Shown here piece by piece: positions 50,910 through 60,484 of a DNA stretch of 64,000 nt. The DNA is from Paenibacillus alginolyticus DSM 5050 = NBRC 15375 (GTDB lineage Bacteria; Bacillota; Bacilli; Paenibacillales; NBRC-103111). The translations under genes and the position numbers were made by a program. Position 1 is the first letter of the stretch. The number at the start of each line of letters is the position of its first letter. The notes below the pieces were generated by a model that had not been told where the DNA came from, did not search any database, and was given only the letters and a program-made list of their open reading frames with translations. Location of the stretch: assembly GCF_000422905.1 (NCBI RefSeq), contig NZ_KE383949.1:1-64000 (forward strand), given 5' to 3'.

Positions 50910-51788
50910 TTAGCCTTTCACAGCTCCGGCTGTCATGCCCTTCATGACTTGTTCTTGGAATGCCAAGTACACAGCAACAGTAGGGATAACGGCAATGGTC
51001 ATGGCAGCTAGTGTTAAACCGTAATCCGTTTGATAGCCGTCAGCAAAGTTCGCGATACTGAGGGGCAATGTTTTTAAGCTGCTTTTGCTAATAAAAACAA
51101 GGGCGAACGAGAAATCGTTCCAGAAGTGCAGGAAGCTCAGAATAATGACGGTCGATAAGGCGGGTAAGGAAATTGGCAGCATAATGCGCCAAAATACACC
51201 CCAAAGTCGTGTGCCATCTATATAAGCAGCTTCTTCAATTTCTTTGGGTACAGAAGCCAAGTAGGCTGTAAGTACGAAAATGGCCGTCGGTAAAGCGAAG
51301 GCTGTGTATGGCAGAATGAGTGCCCAATACGAGTTCAGTAGGCCCACTTGCTTCATAAGAATGAAGAGAGGAACCAAAGTACTGTGGATAGGGATCAGCA
51401 TACCGATGACGAAGAACGTTAATATAATGGCCTTGAAACGAAACTTAATTCTGGCCAGCACATAGGCGGCTAGTGAGCTGACGAATAGCGTAAGAGCGAG
51501 TGAAACCAAGGAAACTATAACAGAGTTAAGAAAGGCAGTCCCCATTTTGGAAGATTTCCAAGCGGTGACGTAGTTTGAGAATTGCCATGAAGCTGGCAGT
51601 CCGAACGGACTGTTGAAGAATTCTGCGTTCGTTTTGAAAGAGGATAAGACCAACCAGAGCAGCGGATATAACGTTAAAATAGCATAAAGTGTCAAGAACG
51701 TCCAAAGTGCGCCTTGTTTCCATGCTCCAAATGAAAAGTTTCGTCTTGATGATCTTGCTTGTGTCGATTGTGCAGCAAGGGGTTGCAT
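50910..51788 (-). CDS. Sugar ABC transporter permease (MalG type)
   Basis: 292 residues from ATG 51788, with GGAGG 9 nt ahead. Six membrane helices and the EAA loop EIEEAAYIDGTRLWGVFWRI, the contact to the ATPase. The operon has no ATPase gene, so a shared MsmX-type ATPase elsewhere is expected. Third gene of the importer. Confidence 0.93.
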   Translation of the reverse strand: MQPLAAQSTQARSSRRNFSFGAWKQGALWTFLTLYAILTLYPLLWLVLSSFKTNAEFFNSPFGLPASWQFSNYVTAWKSSKMGTAFLNSVIVSLVSLALTLFVSSLAAYVLARIKFRFKAIILTFFVIGMLIPIHSTLVPLFILMKQVGLLNSYWALILPYTAFALPTAIFVLTAYLASVPKEIEEAAYIDGTRLWGVFWRIMLPISLPALSTVIILSFLHFWNDFSFALVFISKSSLKTLPLSIANFADGYQTDYGLTLAAMTIAVIPTVAVYLAFQEQVMKGMTAGAVKG

Positions 51789-51807
51789 GCTCACATTCCT
51801 CCTTTCT

Positions 51808-52686
51808 TTATGCTTTCGTTTTGCCATTGGTGATCCATTGGCTTAAACCAATAAAGATGAGACTGATCAGGACGATGGACGTTGAAATGGCGCTCCCGAA
51901 TCCGTAACGATAAGAGGAGAAGGTCGAGTTATACATATACGTAGCGAGTAATTCGGTTCCGTGCGCCGGACCGCCCTTCGTCATAACATAGACTAAATCG
52001 AAGGATTTCAAGCTGCCGGAAATACATAAAATAATTGCGATTTGCACAGTCGTCCAGATCATCGGCAGTGTAATGGAGATGAGCTTACGCGTGCCTTCTG
52101 CGCCATCAATTTGGGCGGCATCGTGAATCTCGCCGGGAATATTTTGAAAGGCTGAAATGAAAATAATGAGATACAATCCTACGAAACTCCAGATCAGTGG
52201 AGGTGCCAGTGCGAAGATGGCAATTTTCGTATCGGATAACCATTGCAGTTTCCAGCTCTCTAGACCAAGCTTGTCGAGTAGGAAATTAAGAATCCCGATC
52301 TGCGGATGATAAATATATTGCCAGATCATCCCGATGACGACCGATGACAGAACCATAGGAACAAAAACGGCTGAGCGGATGAAACGTTGAAGCGCATTGC
52401 TTTTATGAAGCAGGATGGCTAGCACGAGAGCGATTGGAAGTTGACCGAATACTGATACAACCAAGAAAATAAGGTTGTTCTTCATGGCTCTCCAGAAAAT
52501 GGGGTCATGGATAATCTCCACATAATTTTTCAGCCCAATATATTTCGCTGCACCAATCCCTTTCCAATCAAAGAAACTATAGTACGTAGACCAGATGACA
52601 GGGACAAAAACAAATAAAGCATAGACCAGAATAGCAGGTGTAAGACTTAGTACAACAAATCTGCGGACATAGGATGCATTCATCAT
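51808..52686 (-). CDS. Sugar ABC transporter permease (MalF type)
   Basis: 292 residues from ATG 52686, with AAGGAA 6 nt ahead. Six membrane helices; the EAA loop is GEIHDAAQIDGAEGTRKLISI. Paired with the MalG-type permease 19 bp downstream. Preceded by a strong intercistronic hairpin that separates it from the binding-protein gene. Confidence 0.93.
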   Translation of the reverse strand: MMNASYVRRFVVLSLTPAILVYALFVFVPVIWSTYYSFFDWKGIGAAKYIGLKNYVEIIHDPIFWRAMKNNLIFLVVSVFGQLPIALVLAILLHKSNALQRFIRSAVFVPMVLSSVVIGMIWQYIYHPQIGILNFLLDKLGLESWKLQWLSDTKIAIFALAPPLIWSFVGLYLIIFISAFQNIPGEIHDAAQIDGAEGTRKLISITLPMIWTTVQIAIILCISGSLKSFDLVYVMTKGGPAHGTELLATYMYNSTFSSYRYGFGSAISTSIVLISLIFIGLSQWITNGKTKA

Positions 52687-52710
52687 TCTCACTTCCTTTA
52701 CGGATGAAAG

Positions 52711-52745
52711 TATCTAGCCCTGCCACACAGGTGGAGGGCTGGATA
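52711..52745 (-). other. Intercistronic hairpin after the binding-protein gene
   Basis: TATCTAGCCCTGCCAC pairs with GTGGAGGGCTGGATA (one bulge, one G-U), loop ACAG. No T run follows on the minus strand. In sugar ABC operons such stems protect the upstream mRNA so that more binding protein than permease is made. Confidence 0.75.
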
Positions 52746-52763
52746 CCGGTATTATAGGATATC

Positions 52764-54095
52764 TTATTTGCCGAGTGCGGCTGCTTGAGTATCTTGAAGC
52801 TTCTTGGCAATAGCCTCTGGATTTCCGCCCATGAGCAACTCTTGCAGGCCATTGTTAATAACTTCTACAGCTGCGGAGCTTAATTTGGCATCGTAAACTG
52901 GCGTGATTTTCGTTTTCTTCATCAACTCATTCAATTCAACGAAAAGCGGATGCGCTTTGCTTGGATCGAGATCAATTTTGTAACTGACTAATGTAGAGCT
53001 GTTAAGCGTTGCTTGTTGACCTTCAGGTCCGGATAAGGCGTACAATAATTTGAGTGCAGCTTCTTTCTTCGCTCCTGTTAATTTTTTGCTAACGCCTAGG
53101 CCGGTTCCAACAACGCCTGATGTGGATTGAGCTTCGCCTTTACCACCGGCAACAGGAGGCAGCAGCGTTACGTGCGTGTTAGCCAATACATCTTTTGGTG
53201 TATTTTGAACAACGTCAGCCATCGCCCAACCGCCGTCAATAAACATCGCGGCTTTACCTTGGAAATAGAGCTGTCTCATTTGATTCTGATCAATGCTGTT
53301 AAATCCATCTTGGAAAGCTTTGGCATCACCAAGCGACTTCAGTGTTTTCAAGGATTGAATGAATTCAGGATCTGTGAACTTCGCTCCATCTTGTTTCGCA
53401 GCTTTGAGGAACCAATCGCTACCTGTTGTCCGATCAGCAATCGCACTGAAAATGGTGGATTGTACAGCCCAATTCGCCTTATTACCAAGAGCAATAGGGA
53501 TGATTTTATTATCGTTAAACGTTTTGATCGCCGCGTTCAGCTCGTCCCACGTTTTGGGAACTTGTACGTGGTATTGATCAAAAAGAGCTTTGTTGTAATA
53601 AATGAAGGAAGTAGGAGATAAGTTCATAGGTACGGAATAGATTTTACCGTCAACCGTGTAGCCATCGAGTGCGTTCGGGATGAAATTGCCTTTCCACTCA
53701 GGCTTGCTGTCTAGAAACTCATTGATCGGTTGCAATAGGTTGCCGCTAACAAATTCCTTCGTCATCGCATCAGGCCACATCACGAACAAATCCGGCATTT
53801 CATTAGCCGCGGCTACGGTCTTCAACCGTGTTTTGAGGCCATCAGTTGGAAGCCCTTCGATTTCAAGCTCGATATCGGCGTTTTGTGCTTTGAAATCATC
53901 GAGAATTTTACGCATAGCTAGTGCTTTAGCGTCTTGTCCTGACCAGTTGTGCCAGATGGAAAGCTTAACTTTTTCCTTGGAGCCGTTTGCTGCTGTTGCA
54001 GCTGGCTTGTCTGCAGCTTTTTCACCACCGCCACATCCGGCTAGCAGCACTGTACTTGCTAATAATACAGCAGAAATTTGAGTGAATTTTTTCAT
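52764..54095 (-). CDS. Sugar ABC transporter binding lipoprotein
   Basis: 443 residues from ATG 54095, with GGAGG 5 nt ahead (AGGAGGTCTACC); the longer frame to 54188 is not used. A signal peptide with lipobox LLAGC anchors it to the membrane. The mature part is of the extracellular solute-binding family 1: KLSIWHNWSG, DLFVMWPDAMTKEF, MFIDGGWAMADV and SGVVGTGLGVSKK. It captures an oligosaccharide, likely a beta-mannoside given the enzyme in the operon. First gene of the unit. Confidence 0.94.
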   Translation of the reverse strand: MKKFTQISAVLLASTVLLAGCGGGEKAADKPAATAANGSKEKVKLSIWHNWSGQDAKALAMRKILDDFKAQNADIELEIEGLPTDGLKTRLKTVAAANEMPDLFVMWPDAMTKEFVSGNLLQPINEFLDSKPEWKGNFIPNALDGYTVDGKIYSVPMNLSPTSFIYYNKALFDQYHVQVPKTWDELNAAIKTFNDNKIIPIALGNKANWAVQSTIFSAIADRTTGSDWFLKAAKQDGAKFTDPEFIQSLKTLKSLGDAKAFQDGFNSIDQNQMRQLYFQGKAAMFIDGGWAMADVVQNTPKDVLANTHVTLLPPVAGGKGEAQSTSGVVGTGLGVSKKLTGAKKEAALKLLYALSGPEGQQATLNSSTLVSYKIDLDPSKAHPLFVELNELMKKTKITPVYDAKLSSAAVEVINNGLQELLMGGNPEAIAKKLQDTQAAALGK

Positions 54096-54195
54096 GGTAG
54101 ACCTCCTGTTTGTGTATCTATTGTATATTTTACGGATTTTGATTGATTTAGTAAGGTGAACAGGATAAGGAACAGGGTAGAAAATCATCGGATAA

Positions 54196-54224
54196 TTGAC
54201 TTGGAATATATTTCAAATTATGAT
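54196..54224 (+). promoter_or_regulatory. Sigma-A promoter of the small membrane protein gene
   Basis: TTGACT (54196-54201), exactly 17 nt, TATGAT (54219-54224). Transcription should start near 54231, inside the GGAGG at 54229-54233, so that site cannot serve translation. This decides the start of the next gene. Confidence 0.8.
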
Positions 54225-54257
54225 AAAAGGAGGACGATGGGAAGGGTAGGTGACTTC

Positions 54258-54527
54258 ATGTTGATACAGATTTCCAATTATTTGTTCATGGGTTCTTTAT
54301 TATTGCTTATTGTAACTTGTATTGCAAAAGGTGCGTTGAGCCAGGGATTTACTAGTGTAACTGGTTTGGGTGGAACTAGCGGGTCAGCCACAGATTTGAA
54401 TATGGAGCATAATCAAAAGAAACATTTTCAATTTCAAGATTCATTGGTTGGCAGGATCGTCAGGTCTTATTTCTTTTGGATTTCAGTTTCTGGTATTATC
54501 ATTTCCATGGTTATTTCAAAGCTCTAA
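54258..54527 (+). CDS. Small membrane protein of unknown function
   Basis: 89 residues from ATG 54258, with AGGTGA just upstream. The earlier ATG at 54237 is unlikely because the mRNA should begin only about 6 nt before it. Two membrane helices (about 5-23 and 68-86) flank a hydrophilic loop rich in Gly, Ser and Thr. It resembles DUF3899-type proteins in layout, but the family is not sure. Next gene 77 bp on. Confidence 0.65.
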   Translation: MLIQISNYLFMGSLLLLIVTCIAKGALSQGFTSVTGLGGTSGSATDLNMEHNQKKHFQFQDSLVGRIVRSYFFWISVSGIIISMVISKL

Positions 54528-54604
54528 GCACATATAAAAGCCGTCAAGTTAGTGAACTACTACTGGCATTGGCGGTTTTTGCTCAAGTTGAAGGAGGCGA
54601 TTCT

Positions 54605-55432
54605 TTGCTTAAACCAATCAACCGAAGCCGAGCTAGAATATACCTGGGTAAAAAAGTGTATCGACTTAAAAGGTATCTTCAGTGGTATTTGGACGGTAAG
54701 ACCTATGCCAAGACGAAGCAAGCGGAGCCTCTCCCTTATCTCCTATTTTCACATAAAACGCCACTCCTTAGACAGCTGAAGGATGTAGAAATGTGGCTTC
54801 AATATAATAAAGTGATCAATCTAAGGATCGCAGCCAAGCAGTTAAACGGTGTCATTGTGAAGCCAGGAGAAACATTCTCCTATTGGCGGTTAATTGGCAG
54901 TACGACACGGCGAAAAGGCTATCAGGACGGTATGGTGCTTTTTCACGGGAAGGTGCAGGCGGGGGTTGGAGGTGGGCTGTGCCAGCTCTCTAATTTAATC
55001 TACTGGATGACACTGCACTCGCCGCTTACCGTAACGGAAAGGTACCGTCATAGCTATGATGTGTTTCCGGATGCGGGTAGGAGCCAGCCTTTTGGCACAG
55101 GAGCTACTTGTTTCTACAATTATCTGGATCTTCAAATTCGTAACGATACCAACGAGGAATTTCAACTTATTATTCGCATCACGGATGCGCATCTGGTGGG
55201 GGAATGGCGATCTGTAAGGCCCGCGATCCATACGTTTGAGATCTATGAGAAGAAGCACTGGATCACGCGTGAATACTGGGGCGGTTATGTCAGACATAAT
55301 GAAATTTACCGAAGAGTGCTGAACGTGGAACGGGAAGTTGTACGTGATGAATGGGTAACCGAGAATCATGCGATTATGATGTATGAGCCACTGTTGACAG
55401 AAGGAACTTCGTCAGTGAGTGAAGGCATTTAA
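54605..55432 (+). CDS. VanW family protein
   Basis: 275 residues from TTG 54605, with GGAGG 7 nt ahead; the longer frame to 54476 overlaps the previous gene and is not used. VanW marks are LNGVIVKPGETFSYWRLIGS, GVGGGLCQLSNLIYW and FGTGATCFYNYLDLQI. VanW is found in some vancomycin-resistance clusters but its task is unknown, and no vanHAX genes are here, so resistance should not be assumed. No signal peptide is seen. Followed by a terminator. Confidence 0.9.
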   Translation: MLKPINRSRARIYLGKKVYRLKRYLQWYLDGKTYAKTKQAEPLPYLLFSHKTPLLRQLKDVEMWLQYNKVINLRIAAKQLNGVIVKPGETFSYWRLIGSTTRRKGYQDGMVLFHGKVQAGVGGGLCQLSNLIYWMTLHSPLTVTERYRHSYDVFPDAGRSQPFGTGATCFYNYLDLQIRNDTNEEFQLIIRITDAHLVGEWRSVRPAIHTFEIYEKKHWITREYWGGYVRHNEIYRRVLNVEREVVRDEWVTENHAIMMYEPLLTEGTSSVSEGI

Positions 55433-55480
55433 CTACTTTTATGGAGCGTCCGTCATGGTCTTGCTTTGTTCATATTTCCC

Positions 55481-55516
55481 AGCCATTTGGATCATACATC
55501 CAAATGGCTTCTTTGT
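55481..55516 (+). terminator. Terminator after the VanW gene
   Basis: 12-bp perfect stem AGCCATTTGGAT with ATCCAAATGGCT, loop CATAC, then TCTTTGT. The T run is short. Confidence 0.75.
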
Positions 55517-55603
55517 ATCTGTTTGCATCACGTTGGTAAACGAATAATTATACCCAATTATGGGAAACTTTTGATTACATGATTCAAGAACGGTGGTGCA
55601 AGG

Positions 55604-57139
55604 ATGGGAACGATCCGGAGATGGTTAAATGGAATAAGATCAGCTCCAACCCAGAAATTAACTGATCCATTTAATCCAACGATCTCAGGGAGTCTTGAGA
55701 ATAACTTACAGACGCTGAGCACCATGTTTAGCCATGCCCCGGATCTGGTTACTCGTCGGTTTCAATTAAGATCAGGGGAGAATGCCGTAATTATTTATTT
55801 GGAAGGGCTCATTGATAAATCGGCGATTAATAATAACATCTTAAAGCCGCTCATGTATGAAATCAATTCGGTAAACGACATTTGGAACTCTTCCACTACG
55901 ATTGCAAAAACAGAGATTGTAATCTTATGGTCCCGAATTGAAGAAACGATTTTTCAAGGCCAAAGCGTTCTATTTATTGATGGGCAAGAGCGTTCGCTTG
56001 TTTTATGTACGCAAGGATGGCCTCAGAGAGCGATTAAAGAGCCGCAAATTGAATCGACACTAAAGGGATCACACCAAGGATTTGTCGAGACATCGGGGCA
56101 GAATATTGCCTTAATCAGGCGCTATCTTCCCAATCGTGAACTGAAAATAAAAGAATATGCCGTTGGTTCTCGGGGAAATACAAGAGTTTCGATCATGTTT
56201 CTTGATGATGTTGTACAACCAGATTTAGTGAAAGAAATGGAGGACCGTCTCCTGCAAATTAATGTGGATGCCATTTTAAATACGGGAGAATTGGCAGAAT
56301 ATATAGAAGATCATCCAATCAGTTTGTTTCCACAGTTAATCATGACGGAACGGCCGGATTCTGCTGCAGCCCATATTTTGCAAGGGAGAATAGTCATCGT
56401 TGTCGATCATTCACCGAGTGTGATTGTGGCTCCTGTAACCTTTACGGCATTCTTTCAGAGTGTAGATGATTACAGCAATCGCTGGCTCATAGCCACTTTT
56501 CTGCGTTTATTACGCTATCTGGCATTAATTACGACAATATCTTTATCTGCTGTGTATATAGCCGTTGTTTCGTTTCATTATGAAGTGCTTCCTTTGGATT
56601 TGTTGGTATCAATTGGGGAATCCAGAGAAAAGGTACCTTTTCCTCCGATCGTAGAGGCACTTCTCATGGAAGTAGCCCTTGAGATGTTAAGGGAAGCGGG
56701 GTTGCGTCTTCCAGGCCCTATTGGGCAAACGATAGGTGTCGTAGGGGGTATTGTCATCGGTCAGGCGGCCGTGCAAGCGGGAATTGTGAGTAATATTATG
56801 GTGATTATCGTTGCCATTACGGCTATTTCCTCTTTTATTATCCCTGATTATGATATGTCCTCCTCGCTGCGGCTGCTTCGGTTTCCAATGATGTTTCTGG
56901 CTGCTGTGTTCGGTATGATCGGCATTGTGATTGGGATGATGATTCTAGGGGCTCACCTGATCTCGATGGAATCATTTGGCATATCCTATGGAAGTCCGGT
57001 TGCCCCAATCCGACTGTCGGATTGGAAAGACGTATGGATCCGAGCCCCTATGTGGAAAATGAAAAAACGTCCAGTCTCAACCGATCCAATTCAACTTAAA
57101 AGACAGGGAACAAACAGAGAAGGTGAAGACCAAGCATGA
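55604..57139 (+). CDS. Germinant receptor A subunit (GerA/GerKA family)
   Basis: 511 residues. A cytoplasmic N-terminal part (about 1-240) with the FQLRSGENAVIIYLEGLIDK segment precedes about five membrane helices. The family core GLRLPGPIGQTIGVVGGIVIGQAAVQAGI is present (cited in part) and the C-terminal tail is basic. A subunits form part of the nutrient-gated receptor in the spore inner membrane. First gene of a five-gene operon; overlaps the next by 4 nt. The SD (CAAGG) is weak for this genome. Confidence 0.95.
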   Translation: MGTIRRWLNGIRSAPTQKLTDPFNPTISGSLENNLQTLSTMFSHAPDLVTRRFQLRSGENAVIIYLEGLIDKSAINNNILKPLMYEINSVNDIWNSSTTIAKTEIVILWSRIEETIFQGQSVLFIDGQERSLVLCTQGWPQRAIKEPQIESTLKGSHQGFVETSGQNIALIRRYLPNRELKIKEYAVGSRGNTRVSIMFLDDVVQPDLVKEMEDRLLQINVDAILNTGELAEYIEDHPISLFPQLIMTERPDSAAAHILQGRIVIVVDHSPSVIVAPVTFTAFFQSVDDYSNRWLIATFLRLLRYLALITTISLSAVYIAVVSFHYEVLPLDLLVSIGESREKVPFPPIVEALLMEVALEMLREAGLRLPGPIGQTIGVVGGIVIGQAAVQAGIVSNIMVIIVAITAISSFIIPDYDMSSSLRLLRFPMMFLAAVFGMIGIVIGMMILGAHLISMESFGISYGSPVAPIRLSDWKDVWIRAPMWKMKKRPVSTDPIQLKRQGTNREGEDQA

Positions 57140-58236
57140 GGAAGTATTCGTTTAATCAGATCTCTTTGACACAATACATTTTTATTATATTTGAAACGCA
57201 AGTGGGGATTGGTGTCTTATCCCTTCCCCGTGATTTAGCTAAAACTGGCGGTACCGATGGATGGATATCCATCTTACTGGGTTGGATGTTGTCCTTGATA
57301 TTAAGTTTAGTAGTTATCCAAATTATGGGCAAAAACCCCGAATATACATTATTAGAGCTTTTATCTCAATATTTTGGCAAGTGGGTGGGTAAAAGTTTAT
57401 CTGTTATTTGGATTCTGTATGCGGCATATGCAGCAAGCGTAGTTATGTTTTCTACGATCAATATGATAAAGCTCTGGATCGTACCGGAAGTACGTGACTT
57501 TATCTTAATGATCTTGTTTATAATCCCCATCTATATCATCACAAAGCAGGGAATAAGAGTGATCGGAATCTTTGCTGAGATCGTTTTTATTGTCTCTTTG
57601 TGGATGCCGTTCTTATTGTTGTATGCATTTAAAGATTCCCATTGGCTTTTCCTTCTTCCAATCGGTAAAGAAGGCTTTTTTCCCATTCTGTCTACCGTAA
57701 AATCAACCATCCTCTCTTTCCTTGGGTTTGAACTGGCTTTCATTCTATATCCGTTTCTTACGGACAAGAAATCCGCGTCCAAAGGAATTTTGATTGCAAA
57801 TTCTTTATCCATGATTATTTTTGTAACCGTGACCGTAATCAGTTTTGTCAGGTTTTCACCAGATGAGATCAAAGATTACGCCTATCCTACGCTCAACTTA
57901 TTGAAGCTCATCCAATTGCCGTTCTTGGAGCGGTTGGAAATCATTTTTCTTTCCATTTATCTGTGTACACTATTTATGACGATCATTCCCTACCTGTATA
58001 CTGCTGCGCTGGGCGCAAGTCAATTATGCGGTAAGCAGGATCATCGAAATGTGTTACGAATATTGATGTGCCTATGGGTCTTGTCGTCATTCATATTCAT
58101 CCCTTCTTCTTCCCAGATAAATCAAATGGGCAAATCATGGGGGGCTGCAGGTACATATGTCGCGTATGTGTTTCCGATTCTCCTTTGGATCTACGGGAGG
58201 CTGTTTCATCACGCTGGAAAGGAACCAAAGCAATGA
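57136..58236 (+). CDS. Germinant receptor B subunit, copy 1 (GerAB/GerKB family)
   Basis: 366 residues with about ten membrane helices, of the amino-acid permease-like Spore_permease family. The start SFNQISLTQYIFIIFETQVGIGVLSLPRDLA is typical (cited in part). The B subunit binds the germinant. It overlaps the A gene by ATGA at its start and the C gene in the same way at its end. Same length as the second B copy at 59384. Confidence 0.95.
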   Translation: MRKYSFNQISLTQYIFIIFETQVGIGVLSLPRDLAKTGGTDGWISILLGWMLSLILSLVVIQIMGKNPEYTLLELLSQYFGKWVGKSLSVIWILYAAYAASVVMFSTINMIKLWIVPEVRDFILMILFIIPIYIITKQGIRVIGIFAEIVFIVSLWMPFLLLYAFKDSHWLFLLPIGKEGFFPILSTVKSTILSFLGFELAFILYPFLTDKKSASKGILIANSLSMIIFVTVTVISFVRFSPDEIKDYAYPTLNLLKLIQLPFLERLEIIFLSIYLCTLFMTIIPYLYTAALGASQLCGKQDHRNVLRILMCLWVLSSFIFIPSSSQINQMGKSWGAAGTYVAYVFPILLWIYGRLFHHAGKEPKQ

Positions 58237-59351
58237 AGAAGTGGAGGGGCATTTTCTTAACTTGGGCAGCTCTATTATGTATTACAGGGTGCGGTAAGAC
58301 TGCTTATATCGAGGATCAACGGTTTATTGTTGCTGAGGGTCTTGATCTTGATGACGAAAAGAAGTTGGTCATGTACACAGCATCTCCTATCTTCAGCAGA
58401 GAAGCAAAGGATAAATTTAAAATAACAAAAGCTACTGCGGAAACAGTGCGTGAAGGCAAGAAAAATCTTGAGGCAAAACTAAATGGTAAATTTGGGCCTG
58501 GAAAATTGCAAAGTATGCTGTTAGGAAAAAAATTGCTGAAGGAAACCGACGCATTAATCTACTTGGATGTCTTCTTTCGCGATCCTAAATATGAAATAAA
58601 TGCGTATATGATTGTGGTTGATGGGGCTTTGGAAGACGTCGTGCATATGAACATGAGTGATAAAGGCCAAATAGGCGACGTGATCAAATCAATGGTTGAA
58701 AGCTCATATAAAAGCAGAATTTCAGTGCAAACCTCCATGCAGAAATACCATAAACAAATGATGGATAGTGCTTTAACGCCAAGCTTAACTGAAATGAGAG
58801 TGGAAAAGAATGATCTTGTTATTTCAGGGACCGCACTTTTACATAAAGATGGCACCTATGCTGCTTCTTTGGACAATCAAGAAAGTTCCTTACTGCTATT
58901 GCTGCAGCGCGATACGAGTAATCCCATACCGTTAACATTTCACCTTCCTCCTGAGATGTTTCATACGAAAGAAGAAATGTCTTATGTGAGTGTCAATATT
59001 AAAAAGGGAAAAGTTGAATTCAAGACTAAACTCGAAGAAAACCTTCTTACGATCGATATTCAGATGAAGGTTCAGATTGATTTAGTAGAACGCATGTTTA
59101 CTCTAGATATGGCGCAACAGAGTGAACAGCTGGAACAAGCGATTGAACAAGAACTAACAAAAGAGTGCCAGGACTTAATCAAAAAATTTCAAAAGCATCA
59201 ACTCAGCCCCATCGGTGTGGGGATTCATATGCGGGCACATGATTATAAAAACTGGAGGAAGGTAGCGGATAACTGGGGAAAGGCGCTATCTGAAGCAATT
59301 GTAAATGTTTCAACGGAAGTTGCAATCAAAAATATCGGAGTTTCCGAATAA
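58233..59351 (+). CDS. Germinant receptor C subunit lipoprotein, copy 1 (GerAC/GerKC family)
   Basis: 372 residues from ATG 58233, which overlaps the B stop; an open frame further upstream is antisense-like noise. Signal peptide with lipobox CITGC. The GerC domains are visible: AEGLDLDDEKKLVMYTASPIF (cited in part), ALIYLDVFFRDPKYEINAYM and the C-terminal VQIDLVERMFTLDM. It is anchored on the outer face of the spore inner membrane. Confidence 0.94.
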   Translation: MKKWRGIFLTWAALLCITGCGKTAYIEDQRFIVAEGLDLDDEKKLVMYTASPIFSREAKDKFKITKATAETVREGKKNLEAKLNGKFGPGKLQSMLLGKKLLKETDALIYLDVFFRDPKYEINAYMIVVDGALEDVVHMNMSDKGQIGDVIKSMVESSYKSRISVQTSMQKYHKQMMDSALTPSLTEMRVEKNDLVISGTALLHKDGTYAASLDNQESSLLLLLQRDTSNPIPLTFHLPPEMFHTKEEMSYVSVNIKKGKVEFKTKLEENLLTIDIQMKVQIDLVERMFTLDMAQQSEQLEQAIEQELTKECQDLIKKFQKHQLSPIGVGIHMRAHDYKNWRKVADNWGKALSEAIVNVSTEVAIKNIGVSE

Positions 59352-59383
59352 AGCTAAGCTAGCAGAGAAGGGGATGATTAGCC

Positions 59384-60484
59384 ATGAACAAATATTCGTT
59401 TAATCAAATCTCCTTGATACAATACATCTTTATTATATTCGAAACCCAGGTAGGGATCGGTGTATTATCCTTGCCTCGCGATTTAGCCTATACAGCTGGT
59501 ACCGATGGATGGATAACTGTTATATTGGGGGGACTTGTTTCCATGCTGCTAAGCATAGTCATCATACGAATAATGGAGAAAAATCCCGAGTATACCTTAT
59601 TCGAGCTTTTATCCAAATACTTTGGTAAGTGGGTGGGAAAAGGCTTAGCAGCAGCATGGATTCTGCTTGCGGCATATGCGGCAAGTACGGTTATGTTTTC
59701 AGCGATTCATATCATAAAAATATGGATCATTCCGGATATACGGAACTTCATCTTAATGATTCTTTTTTCCATTCCCATCTATATGATTACCAAACAGGGG
59801 ATAAGGGTGATTGGAATCTTTGCTGAGCTTGTTTTTATTGTTACTTTGTGGATGCCGTTCTTTTTGTTACTAGCACTTAAGGATACTCAATGGACGTATC
59901 TTCTTCCCATTGGGAAAGAAGGAGTGCTTCCCATTCTGTCTTCCCTAAAATCAACCATCTACGCTTTCCTTGGATTTGAACTGGCTTTTATGTTGTATCC
60001 TTTTCTAAAGGATAAGAAATCAGCAGTGAAGGGAATTGTTATTGCAAATTTATTATCGATAATTACTTATTCAGCGACTACAATCGTTTGTTTTATTAGA
60101 TTCTCCCCAGCTGAAGTTACAGATTACGTTTACCCTATGCTTAACTTGTTGAAGCTTATCCGATTGCCTTTTTTGGAACGGCTGGAGATCTTTAGTCTGT
60201 CTTTTTATTTGTTTATCATATTTATGACGATCATTCCTTACCTTTTCACAGCCGTATTAGGAATAACTCAATTATTAGGAAAGCAGGATCATCGAATTGC
60301 TTTACGTATACTCATACTCTTATGGATACTATTGTCATTCTTTTTTATCCCTACTTCTTCCCAAATCACAAGTATGGGCAAATCGTGGGGGATAGCAGGT
60401 TTACTCAGCGCTTTTGTATTCCCTATTTTTCTTTGGGTGTACGGATGGATTTTTCATTTCGTTAGAAGGGACCCGCGACAATGA
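59384..60484 (+). CDS. Germinant receptor B subunit, copy 2
   Basis: 366 residues, aligning without gaps to copy 1. In the first 60 residues 46 are identical by eye, so it is a recent tandem duplicate. AGAAGGGGATG lies ahead of the ATG, 32 bp after the first C gene. The changes concentrate in membrane helices, which could alter the germinant bound. Overlaps the second C gene by 4 nt. Confidence 0.95.
   Translation: MNKYSFNQISLIQYIFIIFETQVGIGVLSLPRDLAYTAGTDGWITVILGGLVSMLLSIVIIRIMEKNPEYTLFELLSKYFGKWVGKGLAAAWILLAAYAASTVMFSAIHIIKIWIIPDIRNFILMILFSIPIYMITKQGIRVIGIFAELVFIVTLWMPFFLLLALKDTQWTYLLPIGKEGVLPILSSLKSTIYAFLGFELAFMLYPFLKDKKSAVKGIVIANLLSIITYSATTIVCFIRFSPAEVTDYVYPMLNLLKLIRLPFLERLEIFSLSFYLFIIFMTIIPYLFTAVLGITQLLGKQDHRIALRILILLWILLSFFFIPTSSQITSMGKSWGIAGLLSAFVFPIFLWVYGWIFHFVRRDPRQ

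Noticed and set aside
54605..55432. Vancomycin-resistance locus
   Set aside because: A VanW-family gene alone does not make resistance; no vanH, vanA/B, vanX, vanR or vanS is nearby.
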